The translations under genes and the position numbers were made by a program. The notes beneath the pieces were generated by a model. That model had not been told where the DNA came from and searched no databases. It saw nothing but the letters and a program-made list of their open reading frames with translations. A DNA stretch of 64,000 nt, from NCBI GenBank assembly GCA_902496945.1, contig CABVDE010000002.1:1-64000 (forward strand), in the 5' to 3' direction. This DNA is from an uncultured Collinsella sp. (GTDB lineage: Bacteria > Actinomycetota > Coriobacteriia > Coriobacteriales > Coriobacteriaceae). Shown here piece after piece: positions 39,595 through 48,448 of the stretch. The stretch's first letter is position 1. Each line of letters opens with the position of its first letter.

Positions 39595-39659
39595 GTTGCG
39601 GTGAAATAGGGACTGTTTATGCAGGTAAAGCCGCAAAACAGCCCCTATTTCGCCGCAAC
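39595..39659. repeat. 65-bp palindromic repeat, family A copy 3
   Basis: The arms begin GTTGCGGTGAAATAGGGACTG; the loop is 23 bases. Where copies 1 and 2 pair GTTCC with GGAAC, this copy has GGGAC against GCCCC, keeping most pairing. It lies 10 bases after the lipid kinase and 12 before the convergent rescue-factor stop. Confidence 0.85.
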
Positions 39660-39671
39660 TTATTGAGAAGC

Positions 39672-40052
39672 TCATTCATCACCTGCGGGCTTGCGACGGT
39701 TAGCCTTTTTAATCGCATTGAAGTGTTTATCGTTGAGCCTATGCTGACGTGAGCGCTGGGGCACCTTGGTCTTCACACGGCGGCGCGGTGGGCGTCCTCG
39801 GCGCTCAAGCTCCGCCCGCAGCTTGCGCAGGCAGCTCGCACGGTTCTGGAACTGGCTGCGACTCTCGCGCGCCGTCACGACAATCCCCGTGGGTATATGC
39901 TTCAGGCGCACGGCAGAGTCCGTCGTGTTTACGCCCTGACCGCCCGGACCCGTCGCGCGAAACACCTGCACCTCGCAGCCGCGCGCCAATTCCGCGGCTG
40001 ACATCTCGGCAAAGCGCGCAAACTCGCGCCAGCCCATCTTGTTCTCATCCAT
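39672..40052 (-). CDS. Peptide chain release factor-like protein with GGQ motif
   Basis: A 126-residue RF-1-type domain protein. The catalytic GGQ is in [11 protein letters not shown] near residue 38, followed by the [10 protein letters not shown] strand typical of class I release factors. A very basic tail (about one third Arg/Lys after residue 75) resembles ribosome-rescue hydrolases. It lacks the codon-recognition domain, so it should release peptides without stop-codon decoding. The ATG has GGAGG eight bases upstream. ArfB-like or RF-H-like function is possible; which is not decided. Confidence 0.87.
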   Translation of the reverse strand: MDENKMGWREFARFAEMSAAELARGCEVQVFRATGPGGQGVNTTDSAVRLKHIPTGIVVTARESRSQFQNRASCLRKLRAELERRGRPPRRRVKTKVPQRSRQHRLNDKHFNAIKKANRRKPAGDE

Positions 40053-40079
40053 ACCAACACCTCCTCTCAAACAAAAAAA

Positions 40080-40106
40080 GTGACAAAGGGACAGTCCCTT
40101 TGTCAC
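40080..40106 (-). terminator. Terminator of xpt (family B hairpin copy 2)
   Basis: GTGACAAAGGGAC and its exact reverse complement are separated by one base. On the minus strand TTTTTTTG follows, 28 bases after the xpt stop. The sequence is shared with the hairpin at 7618-7658. Confidence 0.85.
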
Positions 40107-40134
40107 ATCGCATGCAATCGTATGTGCCGCGCGC

Positions 40135-40713
40135 CTAGGCGAAAGTAATCTCGCCATTCTCGCAGTCCATATCGGCGATACGGGCCAGGCTCTCAACGCG
40201 GAAACCGTGCTCGCGGAGCTTGTCGCCGCCACCCTGAAAGCCCTTCTCCACGGCAATGCCGATGCCGGAAACCTCGGCGCCCGCAGCCTCGCAGATCTTG
40301 ATGAGGCCCTCGAGCGCACAGCCGTTGGCCAGGAAGTCGTCGATAATCAGGACCTTGTCGCCCTCGGACAGGAAGCGCTTACCCACGATAACCGGGTATT
40401 CCTTCTGCTTAGTGAAGGAGTAGATGGTCGTGGCATACTGCTCGCCGTCGAGGTTGATGGACTGCGCCTTCTTGGCAAAGACCACCGGCACGCCGCCAAA
40501 GTGCTGGGCCGCGATGCAGGCCATGCCAATGCCCGAAGCCTCGATCGTCAGGATCTTGTTGATCTCGACGCCCTCGAACAGACGGGCCCACTCAGCGCCC
40601 ATGTGGTCGAACAGCTCAACGTCGCACTGGTGGTTGAGGAAGGCATCAACCTTAAGGACGCTACCGGCCTTTACGATGCCGTCACGGCGAATACGATCCT
40701 CAAGCTCCTGCAT
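40135..40713 (-). CDS. xpt: Xanthine phosphoribosyltransferase
   Basis: Purine salvage enzyme converting xanthine plus PRPP to XMP, 192 residues, the usual length. The PRPP-binding motif is [12 protein letters not shown] near residues 125-136. The N-terminal half has [12 protein letters not shown] and PVVFAKKA segments typical of Xpt. The ATG at 40711-40713 has AAAGGG upstream. No purine riboswitch is seen in the short leader. Transcribed toward its own terminator at 40080-40106. Confidence 0.94.
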   Translation of the reverse strand: MQELEDRIRRDGIVKAGSVLKVDAFLNHQCDVELFDHMGAEWARLFEGVEINKILTIEASGIGMACIAAQHFGGVPVVFAKKAQSINLDGEQYATTIYSFTKQKEYPVIVGKRFLSEGDKVLIIDDFLANGCALEGLIKICEAAGAEVSGIGIAVEKGFQGGGDKLREHGFRVESLARIADMDCENGEITFA

Positions 40714-40841
40714 GGCGCAACCCTTTCTCGCGGCAATGATTCCGCGCGATGAACAAATGTTGCACGATAGTCTATCACGGACCGACCCCCGCCCGCCCCA
40801 CAAGCCTCGTCGCACCATAAAGCCGCAAGACCAGTCAATTT

Positions 40842-40890
40842 GGGACGGGGCTCTTTTTGCTCCCTTAATGAGCCCTTTTCCTCCGTCCCC
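40842..40890. repeat. Nested inverted repeat GGGACGG/CCGTCCC upstream of xpt
   Basis: GGGACGG pairs with CCGTCCC, and GGGCTC with GAGCCC inside. On the minus strand it is downstream of the MFS gene. The left flank ACCAGTC-N6-GGACGGGGC is also seen at 6150-6172. Confidence 0.5.
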
Positions 40891-40913
40891 GGGGGATCAT
40901 CCTGCGATGCCCG

Positions 40914-41071
40914 CCACGAAACTGGTCCATCTACTACGTTTAACCTAACACCCCTGTCCATACCCACGATTTCTGAAAACCGGCAAGCTATCTACCTGCG
41001 CTTTTGTTTTCACCAGATACACCGTGGTTGGGACTTCGCGGTCTAACGTAGTAGATGGGCGCGATTCGTGG
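40914..41071. repeat. 158-bp inverted-repeat element, family C copy 3
   Basis: The ends CCACGAA and TTCGTGG are joined inward by CCATCTACTACGTT and its complement. TCTACCTGCG is at 40991-41000, 77 bases from the left end as in copy 2. It lies between the MFS gene and xpt. Confidence 0.85.
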
Positions 41072-41090
41072 CAGACAACGCCCCAATACG

Positions 41091-42395
41091 CTAATGTCGG
41101 GCGCGCATCCTCACCAAACGCACCATCGTGAGCATAAAGCCCACGGCCGCCACGGCCATCAACACATAGAACACCGAACGGAAACCAAACAGGAACACGT
41201 CCGGACGGCCTGCAACAAAGCTGGTCACGGCCTCGCCCATCGCCGCGCTCATCTGACCGTAGAGGATATGCGAGCCCACCGTAATGCCGAGCGCCATGCC
41301 GGCGTAGCGCGCCAGGCTGCCCAAGCTGCCCGCAAAACCGAGCGCCTCGCGCGGCGCCGAGCCCATATACAGGGAGTTGTTGGGGCTCTGGAAAATCGAC
41401 GTACCACACGACATAACCGCGACGCAGCACACGATCATCAGGATGGAGGAGTGCTCGTCGAGCGTGCTCACCGCAAACAGGCCACACACGTATACACCCA
41501 GGCCAACCGCGGTGGGTCCCTCGCATCCAACGCGGTCCGAAACCGTACCCGAAAGCGGGCCGATAAAGGCATTCACCGTCGGCAGCGCCAAAAACAGCAG
41601 GCCCGAAACGTCAGACCCAAACCCATGTGCATCCTGAAAATAGAACGGTAGGATAAACTCCGACGCACCGATACCGATAAACACGATGAGCATACAAGCA
41701 AGGTTGATGGCAAAAGCCGAGTTCGCAAAACAGCGGTGAGCTGCCTCGGCAAGGGGCATGGGGCGTTCGTCAGCCCTTGGCTTAACATGAGGCAGCGTGT
41801 AGAGCCCCACGATGAACGAGATCACGCCAATGGGCAGGTTAATGAGAAAGATGCTCTCCCAGGGAAAGCTCGCCACCAGCATGCCGCCGAGCACGGGACC
41901 ACACATCATGCCGAGCGCCACGAAGGTCGCCAGGATTCCCATGGCACGGCCGCGCTCACATGCCGGAAACGACTCGGTGATAATGCCCATGTTGTTGGCC
42001 ATAGCCGCCGCGCAACCAACGCCCTGGACAACGCGCGCCAGAATGAGTACCTCGAGCGAACTCGAAAGGCCGCACAGCAGCGAGCCGCCCGTAAAGACGA
42101 TGACACCCAGCTGAAACACATTCACCTTGCCGCGCACGTCGCCCAGACGACCAAACGGCAACATGGCCACGCACGTCGCGAGCAGATACACCGAGCTCAC
42201 CAGCTGGATGCGATCGAGGCCCACACCCAGCTCCTTTTGCATCACCGGAAGCGCAACGGTCACGACGGTCGAATCCAGACATGCCATAAACGTCATGACG
42301 AGCACCGTGAACAGAATCGCCCACTTGTTCTTGCCGTGGGTGTCGCCCTCAAGAGCAATACGCTCGCGGCGCAACTGCTCGGCAGTTTTCTCCAT
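41091..42395 (-). CDS. MFS drug:proton antiporter, DHA2-like
   Basis: Inner-membrane exporter, 434 residues with about 12 hydrophobic segments. The DHA2 signature LDSTVVTVALP is near residue 36, and the A-like loop FGRLGDVRGK near residue 80. The antiporter motif around FVALGMMCGPVLGG is near residue 155. The ATG at 42393-42395 is chosen because AAAGGA precedes it; an ATG two codons earlier overlaps that site. Substrate unknown; an EmrB-like multidrug role is the default guess. Monocistronic. Confidence 0.88.
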   Translation of the reverse strand: MEKTAEQLRRERIALEGDTHGKNKWAILFTVLVMTFMACLDSTVVTVALPVMQKELGVGLDRIQLVSSVYLLATCVAMLPFGRLGDVRGKVNVFQLGVIVFTGGSLLCGLSSSLEVLILARVVQGVGCAAAMANNMGIITESFPACERGRAMGILATFVALGMMCGPVLGGMLVASFPWESIFLINLPIGVISFIVGLYTLPHVKPRADERPMPLAEAAHRCFANSAFAINLACMLIVFIGIGASEFILPFYFQDAHGFGSDVSGLLFLALPTVNAFIGPLSGTVSDRVGCEGPTAVGLGVYVCGLFAVSTLDEHSSILMIVCCVAVMSCGTSIFQSPNNSLYMGSAPREALGFAGSLGSLARYAGMALGITVGSHILYGQMSAAMGEAVTSFVAGRPDVFLFGFRSVFYVLMAVAAVGFMLTMVRLVRMRARH

Positions 42396-42421
42396 ATGCA
42401 TCCTTTCGCTTAAGACAACGC

Positions 42422-42467
42422 AAAAAAGGGACCCCAATCGCCTGCAATCAGCTGCAATCGGGGTCCC
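42422..42467 (-). terminator. Terminator of metY
   Basis: GGGACCCC pairs with GGGGTCCC, with a further TGCAATC-containing loop. On the minus strand TTTTTTG follows, 70 bases after the metY stop. Confidence 0.8.
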
Positions 42468-42536
42468 GCCTACGGAATCGGAACTATATGTCACCGGAAC
42501 CCCAAGGGGGACCGTCGCTTCATACGGGAAGCTAGC

Positions 42537-43820
42537 CTAGCACTGTTCGAGCGCCTGCTCAAGGTCGGCGATCAAATCGGCGGTGTCCTCGAGGCCGCAC
42601 GACAGGCGTACCATGTCGGCGGAGATACCGCAGGCGATGAGCTCCTCATCGTTCATCTGACGGTGCGTGGCGTTTGCCGGGTGCAGGCAGCAGGTGCGGG
42701 CATCGGCCACGTGCGTGGCGATCAGAGCAAGCTTGAGGCTCTTCATAAAGGTCTCGGCCGCCGCACGGCCGCCGGTAAAGCCAAAGCTCACGACGCCACA
42801 GGTACCGTTGGGCATGTACTTCTGAGCCATGTCATAGTACTTGTCGCCCTCCAGGCCCGGATAGCTCACGAAGCGAACCTTGGGGTGGCTCTGCAGGAAC
42901 TTGGCGACCGCCAGGCCGTTCTCGCAGTGGCGCGGCATACGCACATGCAGGCTCTCGAGCGAGCTGTTCAAGAAAAACGCCGCCTGCGGGTTTTGCATGG
43001 GGCCAAGGTCGCGCATAAGCTGCGCGGTGGCCTTGGTAATGAAGGCGCCCTCGCGACCGAACTTCTCGGCATAGGTCACGCCGTGATAGCTCTCGTCGGG
43101 CGTGGTGAGGCCCGGGAACTTGTCAGCATGTGCCATCCAGTCAAACTGACCGTGGTCGACAATTACGCCGCCCAGGTAGGCCGCGTGACCATCCATGTAC
43201 TTGGTCGTGGAGTGCGTGACGATGTCGGCGCCCCACTCAAAGGGACGACACATCACCGGCGTCGGGAAGGTGTTGTCGACCATCAGCGGCACGCCGTGAT
43301 CGTGCGCAGCCTTGGCAAAGCGCTCGATATCGAGGACTGCGAGCGCAGGATTGGCGATGGTCTCACCGAAGACGAGCTTGGTGTTGGGTTGGAAGGCGGC
43401 CTCGAGCTCCTCATCGGTGCAGTCGGGGGCAACGAAGGTGCAGGCAACGCCCATGCGGCCCATGGTGTGGGCCAGCAGGTTATACGTGCCGCCGTAAATT
43501 GCAGAGCTCGCGACCACGTGATCGCCGGCGCCGGCCACGTTAAAGATCGCAAGGAAGTTCGCAGCCATGCCCGAACTCGTGAGCATCGCAGCGGTACCAC
43601 CCTCCATCTCGCAGATCTTGGCGGCAACCAGATCGCACGTGGGATTCTGCAGACGGCTGTAGAAGTAGCCCGATTCCTCCAGGTCAAAAAGCTTGCCCAT
43701 GTGCTCGGACGTGTCGTACTTCCACGTGGTGGACTGGTAGATGGGCACCTGGCGCGGCTCCGCATCGCCCGGGCGATAACCGCCCTGAACACACGTGGTA
43801 CCGATGGTCTGCTCGCTCAT
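42537..43820 (-). CDS. metY: O-acetylhomoserine aminocarboxypropyltransferase (sulfhydrylase)
   Basis: PLP enzyme making homocysteine from O-acetylhomoserine and sulfide, 427 residues. The PLP lysine is in THSTTKYMDGH near residue 208. Other Cys/Met-metabolism marks are YSRLQNPT near residue 55, SSGMAANF near residue 85 and the C-terminal RLSCGLED. The ATG at 43818-43820 has AAGGGAG upstream; a TTG two codons earlier is rejected. Single gene with its own terminator. A SAM riboswitch was looked for in the 43821-43950 leader and not seen; a family H palindrome lies there instead. Confidence 0.93.
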   Translation of the reverse strand: MSEQTIGTTCVQGGYRPGDAEPRQVPIYQSTTWKYDTSEHMGKLFDLEESGYFYSRLQNPTCDLVAAKICEMEGGTAAMLTSSGMAANFLAIFNVAGAGDHVVASSAIYGGTYNLLAHTMGRMGVACTFVAPDCTDEELEAAFQPNTKLVFGETIANPALAVLDIERFAKAAHDHGVPLMVDNTFPTPVMCRPFEWGADIVTHSTTKYMDGHAAYLGGVIVDHGQFDWMAHADKFPGLTTPDESYHGVTYAEKFGREGAFITKATAQLMRDLGPMQNPQAAFFLNSSLESLHVRMPRHCENGLAVAKFLQSHPKVRFVSYPGLEGDKYYDMAQKYMPNGTCGVVSFGFTGGRAAAETFMKSLKLALIATHVADARTCCLHPANATHRQMNDEELIACGISADMVRLSCGLEDTADLIADLEQALEQC

Positions 43821-43907
43821 ATCCAACTCCCTTACTTGGGTTTTGTTTTATTCGGTTCACGATACCGCTACCCCGCACCCCTCTCAACCCATCCCGCCGA
43901 TAGGTTA

Positions 43908-43945
43908 TGGGACAAATTCATCAGGGTTATTTGTCCCAAATCTGA
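43908..43945. repeat. Palindromic repeat with ACAAAT/ATTTGTCCC arms, family H copy 2
   Basis: TGGGACAAAT and ATTTGTCCCA surround an 18-base centre, and AATCTGA follows. Reverse-complemented it aligns with 26441-26478. It sits between metY and the divergent C_GCAxxG_C_C gene. Confidence 0.65.
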
Positions 43946-44053
43946 AAGATTGTGTTCGATGGCAAAAACAGTGAGATATACGTTGGGGTCTCGATGAGCA
44001 AATACGCCCGCAAGGGTACCATAAGCGGGTACACCGCAACTAAGGAGACACCA

Positions 44054-44500
44054 ATGAAGCAGATTGATACCTCGCAGCTCGACACCGCCGCCTGTCAGGC
44101 CCAGGCCGCCGAATACCACGCCCGTGGCTTTAACTGCGCACAGGCCGTCGCTTGCACACTCGCGCCTGCCGTCGGACTCGACCCCGAGACCGCGTTCACC
44201 CTCACCGAAGGCTTCGGCGCCGGCATGGGCGGCATGACCGAGACCTGCGGCGCTATCTCAGGCGCCGTGGCCATCATGGGCTTCGTGATGAGCGATGGTA
44301 TGGAAAACCCTAAGACCAAGGGCCAGACCTACAAGCTGTCGCGCGAGATCGCCAAGCGCTTTGGCGAGAAGAACACGTCGACCATCTGTGGCACGCTCAA
44401 AGGCGTCGGCTCGGACCAGGGCCCGCTCCGCAGCTGCCCCGGCTGCATTGACGACGCCGTCGAAATCGCCTGCGATATCCTGAAGCGACTCGCCGAGTAA
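44054..44500 (+). CDS. C_GCAxxG_C_C family protein
   Basis: A 148-residue cysteine-rich protein. The motif NCAQAV near residue 27 and TCGAISGAV near residue 62, with later cysteines in TICGTL and SCPGC near residues 112-128, define this small family, thought to bind a metal or redox cofactor. The ATG has AAGGAGA seven bases upstream. It is divergent from metY and convergent with yigZ. Function is unknown; the family is common in anaerobes, sometimes near redox enzymes. Confidence 0.85.
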   Translation: MKQIDTSQLDTAACQAQAAEYHARGFNCAQAVACTLAPAVGLDPETAFTLTEGFGAGMGGMTETCGAISGAVAIMGFVMSDGMENPKTKGQTYKLSREIAKRFGEKNTSTICGTLKGVGSDQGPLRSCPGCIDDAVEIACDILKRLAE

Positions 44501-44515
44501 TCGGCAGCAACATAA

Positions 44516-44565
44516 AACGACGGCCGGTGCGCCCGCCCCCCTAAAGCACGCCGGCCGTCGTCGTT
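44516..44565. terminator. Bidirectional terminator between two convergent genes
   Basis: CGACGGCCGG with CCGGCCGTCG, extended by GC/GC pairs, forms a strong stem between the C_GCAxxG_C_C gene and yigZ. Short T-runs lie on both sides. Confidence 0.7.
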
Positions 44566-45202
44566 AGAACTCGGCAAACTCGGGAGCACCGACCTCGATC
44601 TCCTCGCGACCAGCCATCAGCTCGCGCATCTTCGAGCAAAACGGCTCCTGCTCCCCCGCCTTAAACACCAAATGAATCGTCACTGCGTCCGCATAGTCAG
44701 TGCCCGAAACCTTGGCACCCGAATCCTGCGCCAAGCGAAGCACCTGCTCATACTGAGGATAGGCCACATGGACGTCAACGGGCACAACGCTCGTCATCTC
44801 GACGATCTGCCCGGCATCCTGAGCCGCGGCTACCGCTGCCTGCGTCGCTGTCGTATAGGCACGCACTAGACCGCCTGGCCCCAATAACGTGCCGCCAAAG
44901 TAACGTGTCACCACACAGCAAACATTCTTGAGCCCCGCGCCGCGCAAAACCTCAAGCGTCGGCATGCCACTCGTGCGACTCGGCTCACCGTCATCGCTCT
45001 GGCGCTCACGTCCATCAACCAAAATCCAGGCAGGGACATTATGTCGAGCATCATAATGGCGTTTCCGAACCATCTCGATAAAGGAATTCGCCTCGTCCTC
45101 GGACTCAATATGGACCAGCTGGGCAATAAACCGACTCTTACGGTCCACAAACTCGCCCGTAGCCTCAATATTCGAATGCAGAGTAAAATAGCTGTCCAAC
45201 AA
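44564..45202 (-). CDS. YigZ/IMPACT family protein
   Basis: A 212-residue UPF0029-family protein. The N-terminal IMPACT domain has DRKSRFIAQ near residue 20, DDGEPSRTSGMP near residue 70 and VTRYFGGTLLGPGGL near residue 98. A C-terminal DUF1949-like domain covers residues 140-205. Start is TTG: two TTG codons in tandem (45200-45202 and 45197-45199) follow GAGGGG, and the second has better spacing. Role is not firmly established; family members bind the ribosome or nucleic acids. Confidence 0.88.
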   Translation of the reverse strand: MLDSYFTLHSNIEATGEFVDRKSRFIAQLVHIESEDEANSFIEMVRKRHYDARHNVPAWILVDGRERQSDDGEPSRTSGMPTLEVLRGAGLKNVCCVVTRYFGGTLLGPGGLVRAYTTATQAAVAAAQDAGQIVEMTSVVPVDVHVAYPQYEQVLRLAQDSGAKVSGTDYADAVTIHLVFKAGEQEPFCSKMRELMAGREEIEVGAPEFAEF

Positions 45203-45312
45203 AGCCCCTCAACAGAATAAAGCGCGCTAACAAACAGCCTCAATAATACGGCAAAGACTACGTCGGTTACCCCGGTAAAAAGAGCGAAACCGCCGATGCC
45301 CAGGCGAAAACA

Positions 45313-45416
45313 GCGAGACGGCGTCAGCTGAGTCGATTTGGCCCGAAAGAGGAGGGAGCACGCCTTATGGCGGCGACCGACGAATGAGCGCCAAATCGGC
45401 CAGCTGACGCCGTCGC
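45313..45416. repeat. Long hairpin between yigZ and rnpB
   Basis: ACGGCGTCAGCTGAGTCGAT and the complementary arm at 45390-45416 (GCCAAATCGGCCAGCTGACG and onward) surround a 47-base loop. It occupies the 228-base gap after the rnpB 3' end on the minus strand. No T-run is present, so it is more likely a repeat element than a terminator. Confidence 0.7.
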
Positions 45417-45430
45417 AGCGTCGACAAGAA

Positions 45431-45795
45431 AGCTGAGTGGGCCGATAAGCCGGGTTCTGTCGTGAACGGTCATTTATCTTGTCTGCACGTTACCGTGCAG
45501 CTCCACGCACGCTACCCGAACGCGGACCGGGCCGGCCCATAGCGTTCCTATTCGCGCTTGCTCCGGATGGGGCTTGCCAAGCCGCCGTGTTGCCACGACG
45601 CTGGTGGTCTCTTACACCACCGTTTCAGCTTTTCCCTTTACGCCTTGCGGCGCAGGTGGGAGTCTTCTTTTCTGCGGCGCTTTCCGTCGGATCACTCCGC
45701 CCGGCCGTTAGCCGGCATCCCGCCCTCTGGAGCCCGGACTTTCCTCACGCGTGCTGCAAGCAGCACATCGCGCGACCGTCTGGCCCACTCAGCAG
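45431..45795 (-). ncRNA. rnpB: RNase P RNA, bacterial type A
   Basis: Catalytic RNA of tRNA 5' processing. On the minus strand the 5' part has GAGTGGGCCAGACGGTCGC, then the universal AGGAAAGTCCGGGCTCC. A GTAAGAGACCACC segment and GACAGAACCCGGCTTATCGG follow near the 3' end. Complementary ends GAGTGGGCC and GGCCCACTC form P1. The length of about 365 bases fits type A. The 5' end is placed from the promoter at 45802-45829. Confidence 0.95.
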
Positions 45796-45801
45796 TGCAA
45801 G

Positions 45802-45829
45802 AGTGTAGCACACCGTTGCCGCAGGCAAT
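45802..45829 (-). promoter_or_regulatory. Promoter of rnpB
   Basis: ATTGCC, 16 bases, TACACT on the minus strand, with the RNA start expected about 7 bases after TACACT. Confidence 0.5.
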
Positions 45830-46061
45830 GGCACAACGCAAGCGTTCGACACGATAAACCAAGACCACGCCATGCAGTACAATAGGAATGCCGATGGGCA
45901 ACGTCGCCAGTCGAGACGCGACCGCGCTCCGCACCCCTCCGTCTACTCGGTGCGTTCCCGCCTCCTCCCCGAGGCGGGATGTCGGCGTTTTTTCATACAC
46001 CGACAACTCAATAGCAAGCAGATGTTCAAAGTCGCAACAGGGGCTTCCAGCATTGCAAACG

Positions 46062-46098
46062 CAAAAAGGGACCCGTCCATTGCGGACGAATCCCTTAA
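46062..46098 (-). terminator. Terminator of rpsA
   Basis: On the minus strand GGGATTCGTCC pairs with GGACGGGTCCC (two G-U pairs) around a 5-base loop, followed by TTTTTG. It is 26 bases after the rpsA stop. The 45830-46060 stretch between it and rnpB has a CCCGCCTC hairpin but no gene. Confidence 0.8.
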
Positions 46099-46120
46099 AG
46101 CAAGTGATCGTCAAACCGAT

Positions 46121-47287
46121 TTACTCGGCGTCGGTCTCCTCGTCCTTCTTCTCGGAAGGCAGCGGAGTAACCTCGATCTCGACGCCCAGAGTCTCAGCAG
46201 CGGACTTCATAGACAGGGAGATACGACGACGGTCGAGGTCGATCTCCATGACCTTGACCTGAACCTTGTCGCCCACGTGGGTGACCTGAGAAGGCTGGTC
46301 GACGTGCTTGTTGGCCATCTCGGAGATGTGCACCAGGCCCTCGATGCCCTCGCCCAGATCGACGAAAGCGCCAAACGGGACAAGCTTGGTCACAGTGCCC
46401 TCGACGATAGCGCCGACGGGGTACTTCTTGACCAGTGCGCGCCACGGATCCTCGGTGGTCTGCTTGAGACCCAGGGAGATGCGCTCGCGGTTGAGATCGA
46501 CGTCGAGAACCTCGACCTCGACCTCCTGGCCGACCTTGACAACCTCGGAAGGATGGTTGACGTGGTTCCAGGAGAGCTCAGAGATGTGGATGAGACCGTC
46601 GATACCGCCGAGGTCGACGAAGGCGCCGAAGTCGACGATGGAGGAAACGGTGCCCTGGAGACGCATGCCAGACTTGAGCTTGGACAGGATCTCGGAACGC
46701 TCGGCCTTACGGGACTCCTCAAGCACGACGCGACGGGAGAGAACGACGTTGTTGCGATTGCGGTCCATCTCGATGACGCGGGCCTCGATGCGGGTGCCCA
46801 TGTAGGAGGTGAGGTCCTTGACGCGACGGAGGTCGACGAGGGAAGCGGGCAGGAAGCCACGCAGGCCGATGTCGAGGATCAGGCCGCCCTTGACAACCTC
46901 GATAACCTCGCCCTCGACGTTCTCGCCGGAGTTGAACTTCTCCTCGATGCGGTTCCAAGCACGCTCGTACTCGGCACGCTTCTTGGAAAGGACCAGACGA
47001 CCGTCCTTGTCCTCCTTTTGGAGAACCAGGGCCTCGATGGAATCACCGAGTGCAACGATGTCTGCAGGGTTAGCGTCCTTGCGGATGGACAGCTCGCGGA
47101 CCGGGATAACGCCCTCGGACTTGAATCCGATGTCAACGAGCACCTCGTCATGCTCAATCTTAACGACAGTACCGTTAACGAGATCGCCCTCATCAAAGTC
47201 GGTAATCGTACCGTCGATGAGGTTGTTCATCTCCTCCTCGTTGACATCGTCAAGAGAGAAAATGGACGAGTTCTGAATCTCACTCAA
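46121..47287 (-). CDS. rpsA: 30S ribosomal protein S1
   Basis: RNA-binding ribosomal protein, 388 residues with four S1 OB-fold repeats at about residues 36-105, 120-190, 205-275 and 290-360. The third and fourth carry the clear VDFGAFVDLGG and VPFGAFVDLGEG motifs with HISE. Six repeats occur in E. coli; four is usual for actinobacteria. The start is a TTG at 47285-47287 with AAAGGGG six bases upstream, and no better ATG is near. The tail is acidic. Own promoter and terminator. Confidence 0.95.
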   Translation of the reverse strand: MSEIQNSSIFSLDDVNEEEMNNLIDGTITDFDEGDLVNGTVVKIEHDEVLVDIGFKSEGVIPVRELSIRKDANPADIVALGDSIEALVLQKEDKDGRLVLSKKRAEYERAWNRIEEKFNSGENVEGEVIEVVKGGLILDIGLRGFLPASLVDLRRVKDLTSYMGTRIEARVIEMDRNRNNVVLSRRVVLEESRKAERSEILSKLKSGMRLQGTVSSIVDFGAFVDLGGIDGLIHISELSWNHVNHPSEVVKVGQEVEVEVLDVDLNRERISLGLKQTTEDPWRALVKKYPVGAIVEGTVTKLVPFGAFVDLGEGIEGLVHISEMANKHVDQPSQVTHVGDKVQVKVMEIDLDRRRISLSMKSAAETLGVEIEVTPLPSEKKDEETDAE

Positions 47288-47418
47288 AGGTGGACCCCTT
47301 TCGAACTACGGGGCCCCGATTGCTAGGACCTACAGAAGGGTGCGACAAGCACACAACGTTTAGGAACACTCGGGAGCCGACAGATACTGATGTGACGCTT
47401 ATGCAATCACGTCCGTAT

Positions 47419-47447
47419 AGATTACGGGGAAATCGCTTCGATTTCAA
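47419..47447 (-). promoter_or_regulatory. Possible rpsA promoter in the 47288-47602 gap
   Basis: TTGAAA, 17 bases, TAATCT on the minus strand, about 130 bases upstream of rpsA. The -10 is poor. The rest of this 315-base gap holds no gene; it should also contain the promoter of the HAD gene at 47603. Confidence 0.3.
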
Positions 47448-47602
47448 GCGTGAACTGCGATTTTTTACTCGTATGGAGACTTTTTCGCAATCTTGTGAAC
47501 GACTGTCTCCACAAGTTGACGATGAGCAGCTAGGCACACTGCTTTGGGGTAAAGTATCCCAGACATACGATTCTGGAACGATTTTTCGAGAAAGGTGCCC
47601 GC

Positions 47603-48361
47603 GTGCTCAAAGCAGTCGTTTTCGATATGGACGAGACGCTTCTTAGCATCAACCTCAACGCGTTCATCCTTCGCTATTTTAAGGATGTCTCGTCGATGCT
47701 CGCGGATATCGGACGTCGCAGCCGCGGGGGCACGATGGCGCGCCTCGGCACCATCCTGGTCGACCTCAACGCCAATCGCCGCAACAGCACGGACAATCGC
47801 ACCAATCTTGAGTTTTACCAGACCGAGGTCGAGCGCCGGTGCGGCATTTGCCTCTCGGACCCACTTATCTACGAGGCGTTTACCTGCTACGATCACGAAG
47901 TTCTACCGTACAAGAACGATGACATGATCAACGCAAAAGCCATGCCGGGTGCGCACGCCGCGCTTCAAGCCGTACAGGACGCAGGGCTGCGCTGCGCGCT
48001 CTTCACCAACCCCAGCTTTCCTCAAGGCGCCATCGAGTGCCGCATGGGCTGGGGCGAGCTGACAGACGCGCCCTTCGAGCTCGTAACGCACATGGGCAAC
48101 GCCACGCGCTGCAAGCCCGATGCCACATATTATCTAGAGCAGCTGCAGGTCATGGGGCTCGAGCCACATGAGGTCCTCATGGTGGGCAACGACCCCAAGC
48201 GCGATTTCCCCAGCCCCGACTGCGGCATTCAAACCGCCTATGTGGGCCAAGGAAAGCCCGGCCGAGCAACCTGGCGTGGAACCATGGAAGACTTCGCCCG
48301 CGACTTTAACGCCGTAGTAGAAGCCTTCTACGAGCACCAAATAGCCGACGAACTAAGCTAG
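47603..48361 (+). CDS. HAD family hydrolase
   Basis: Phosphatase-type haloacid dehalogenase, 252 residues. Motif I is VFDMDETLL at residues 6-14, motif II FTNPS near residue 137, motif III lysine in RCKPDATYY near residue 172 and motif IV VGNDPKRDF near residue 196. The start is GTG at 47603 with AAAGG upstream. Substrate unknown. The region after its stop (48362-48448) holds no gene. Confidence 0.88.
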   Translation: MLKAVVFDMDETLLSINLNAFILRYFKDVSSMLADIGRRSRGGTMARLGTILVDLNANRRNSTDNRTNLEFYQTEVERRCGICLSDPLIYEAFTCYDHEVLPYKNDDMINAKAMPGAHAALQAVQDAGLRCALFTNPSFPQGAIECRMGWGELTDAPFELVTHMGNATRCKPDATYYLEQLQVMGLEPHEVLMVGNDPKRDFPSPDCGIQTAYVGQGKPGRATWRGTMEDFARDFNAVVEAFYEHQIADELS

Positions 48362-48448
48362 TCCCCAAATCAGGAATGGGGCGCACATTTGCCCCACGCT
48401 TCGTTACGTGGGCAACGGCTTGAGGGCAAGATGCGATGCCCCAGTGTC

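Noticed and set aside
43821..43960. SAM riboswitch upstream of metY
   Set aside because: No recognisable SAM-I or other SAM aptamer pattern; only a simple palindrome is found.
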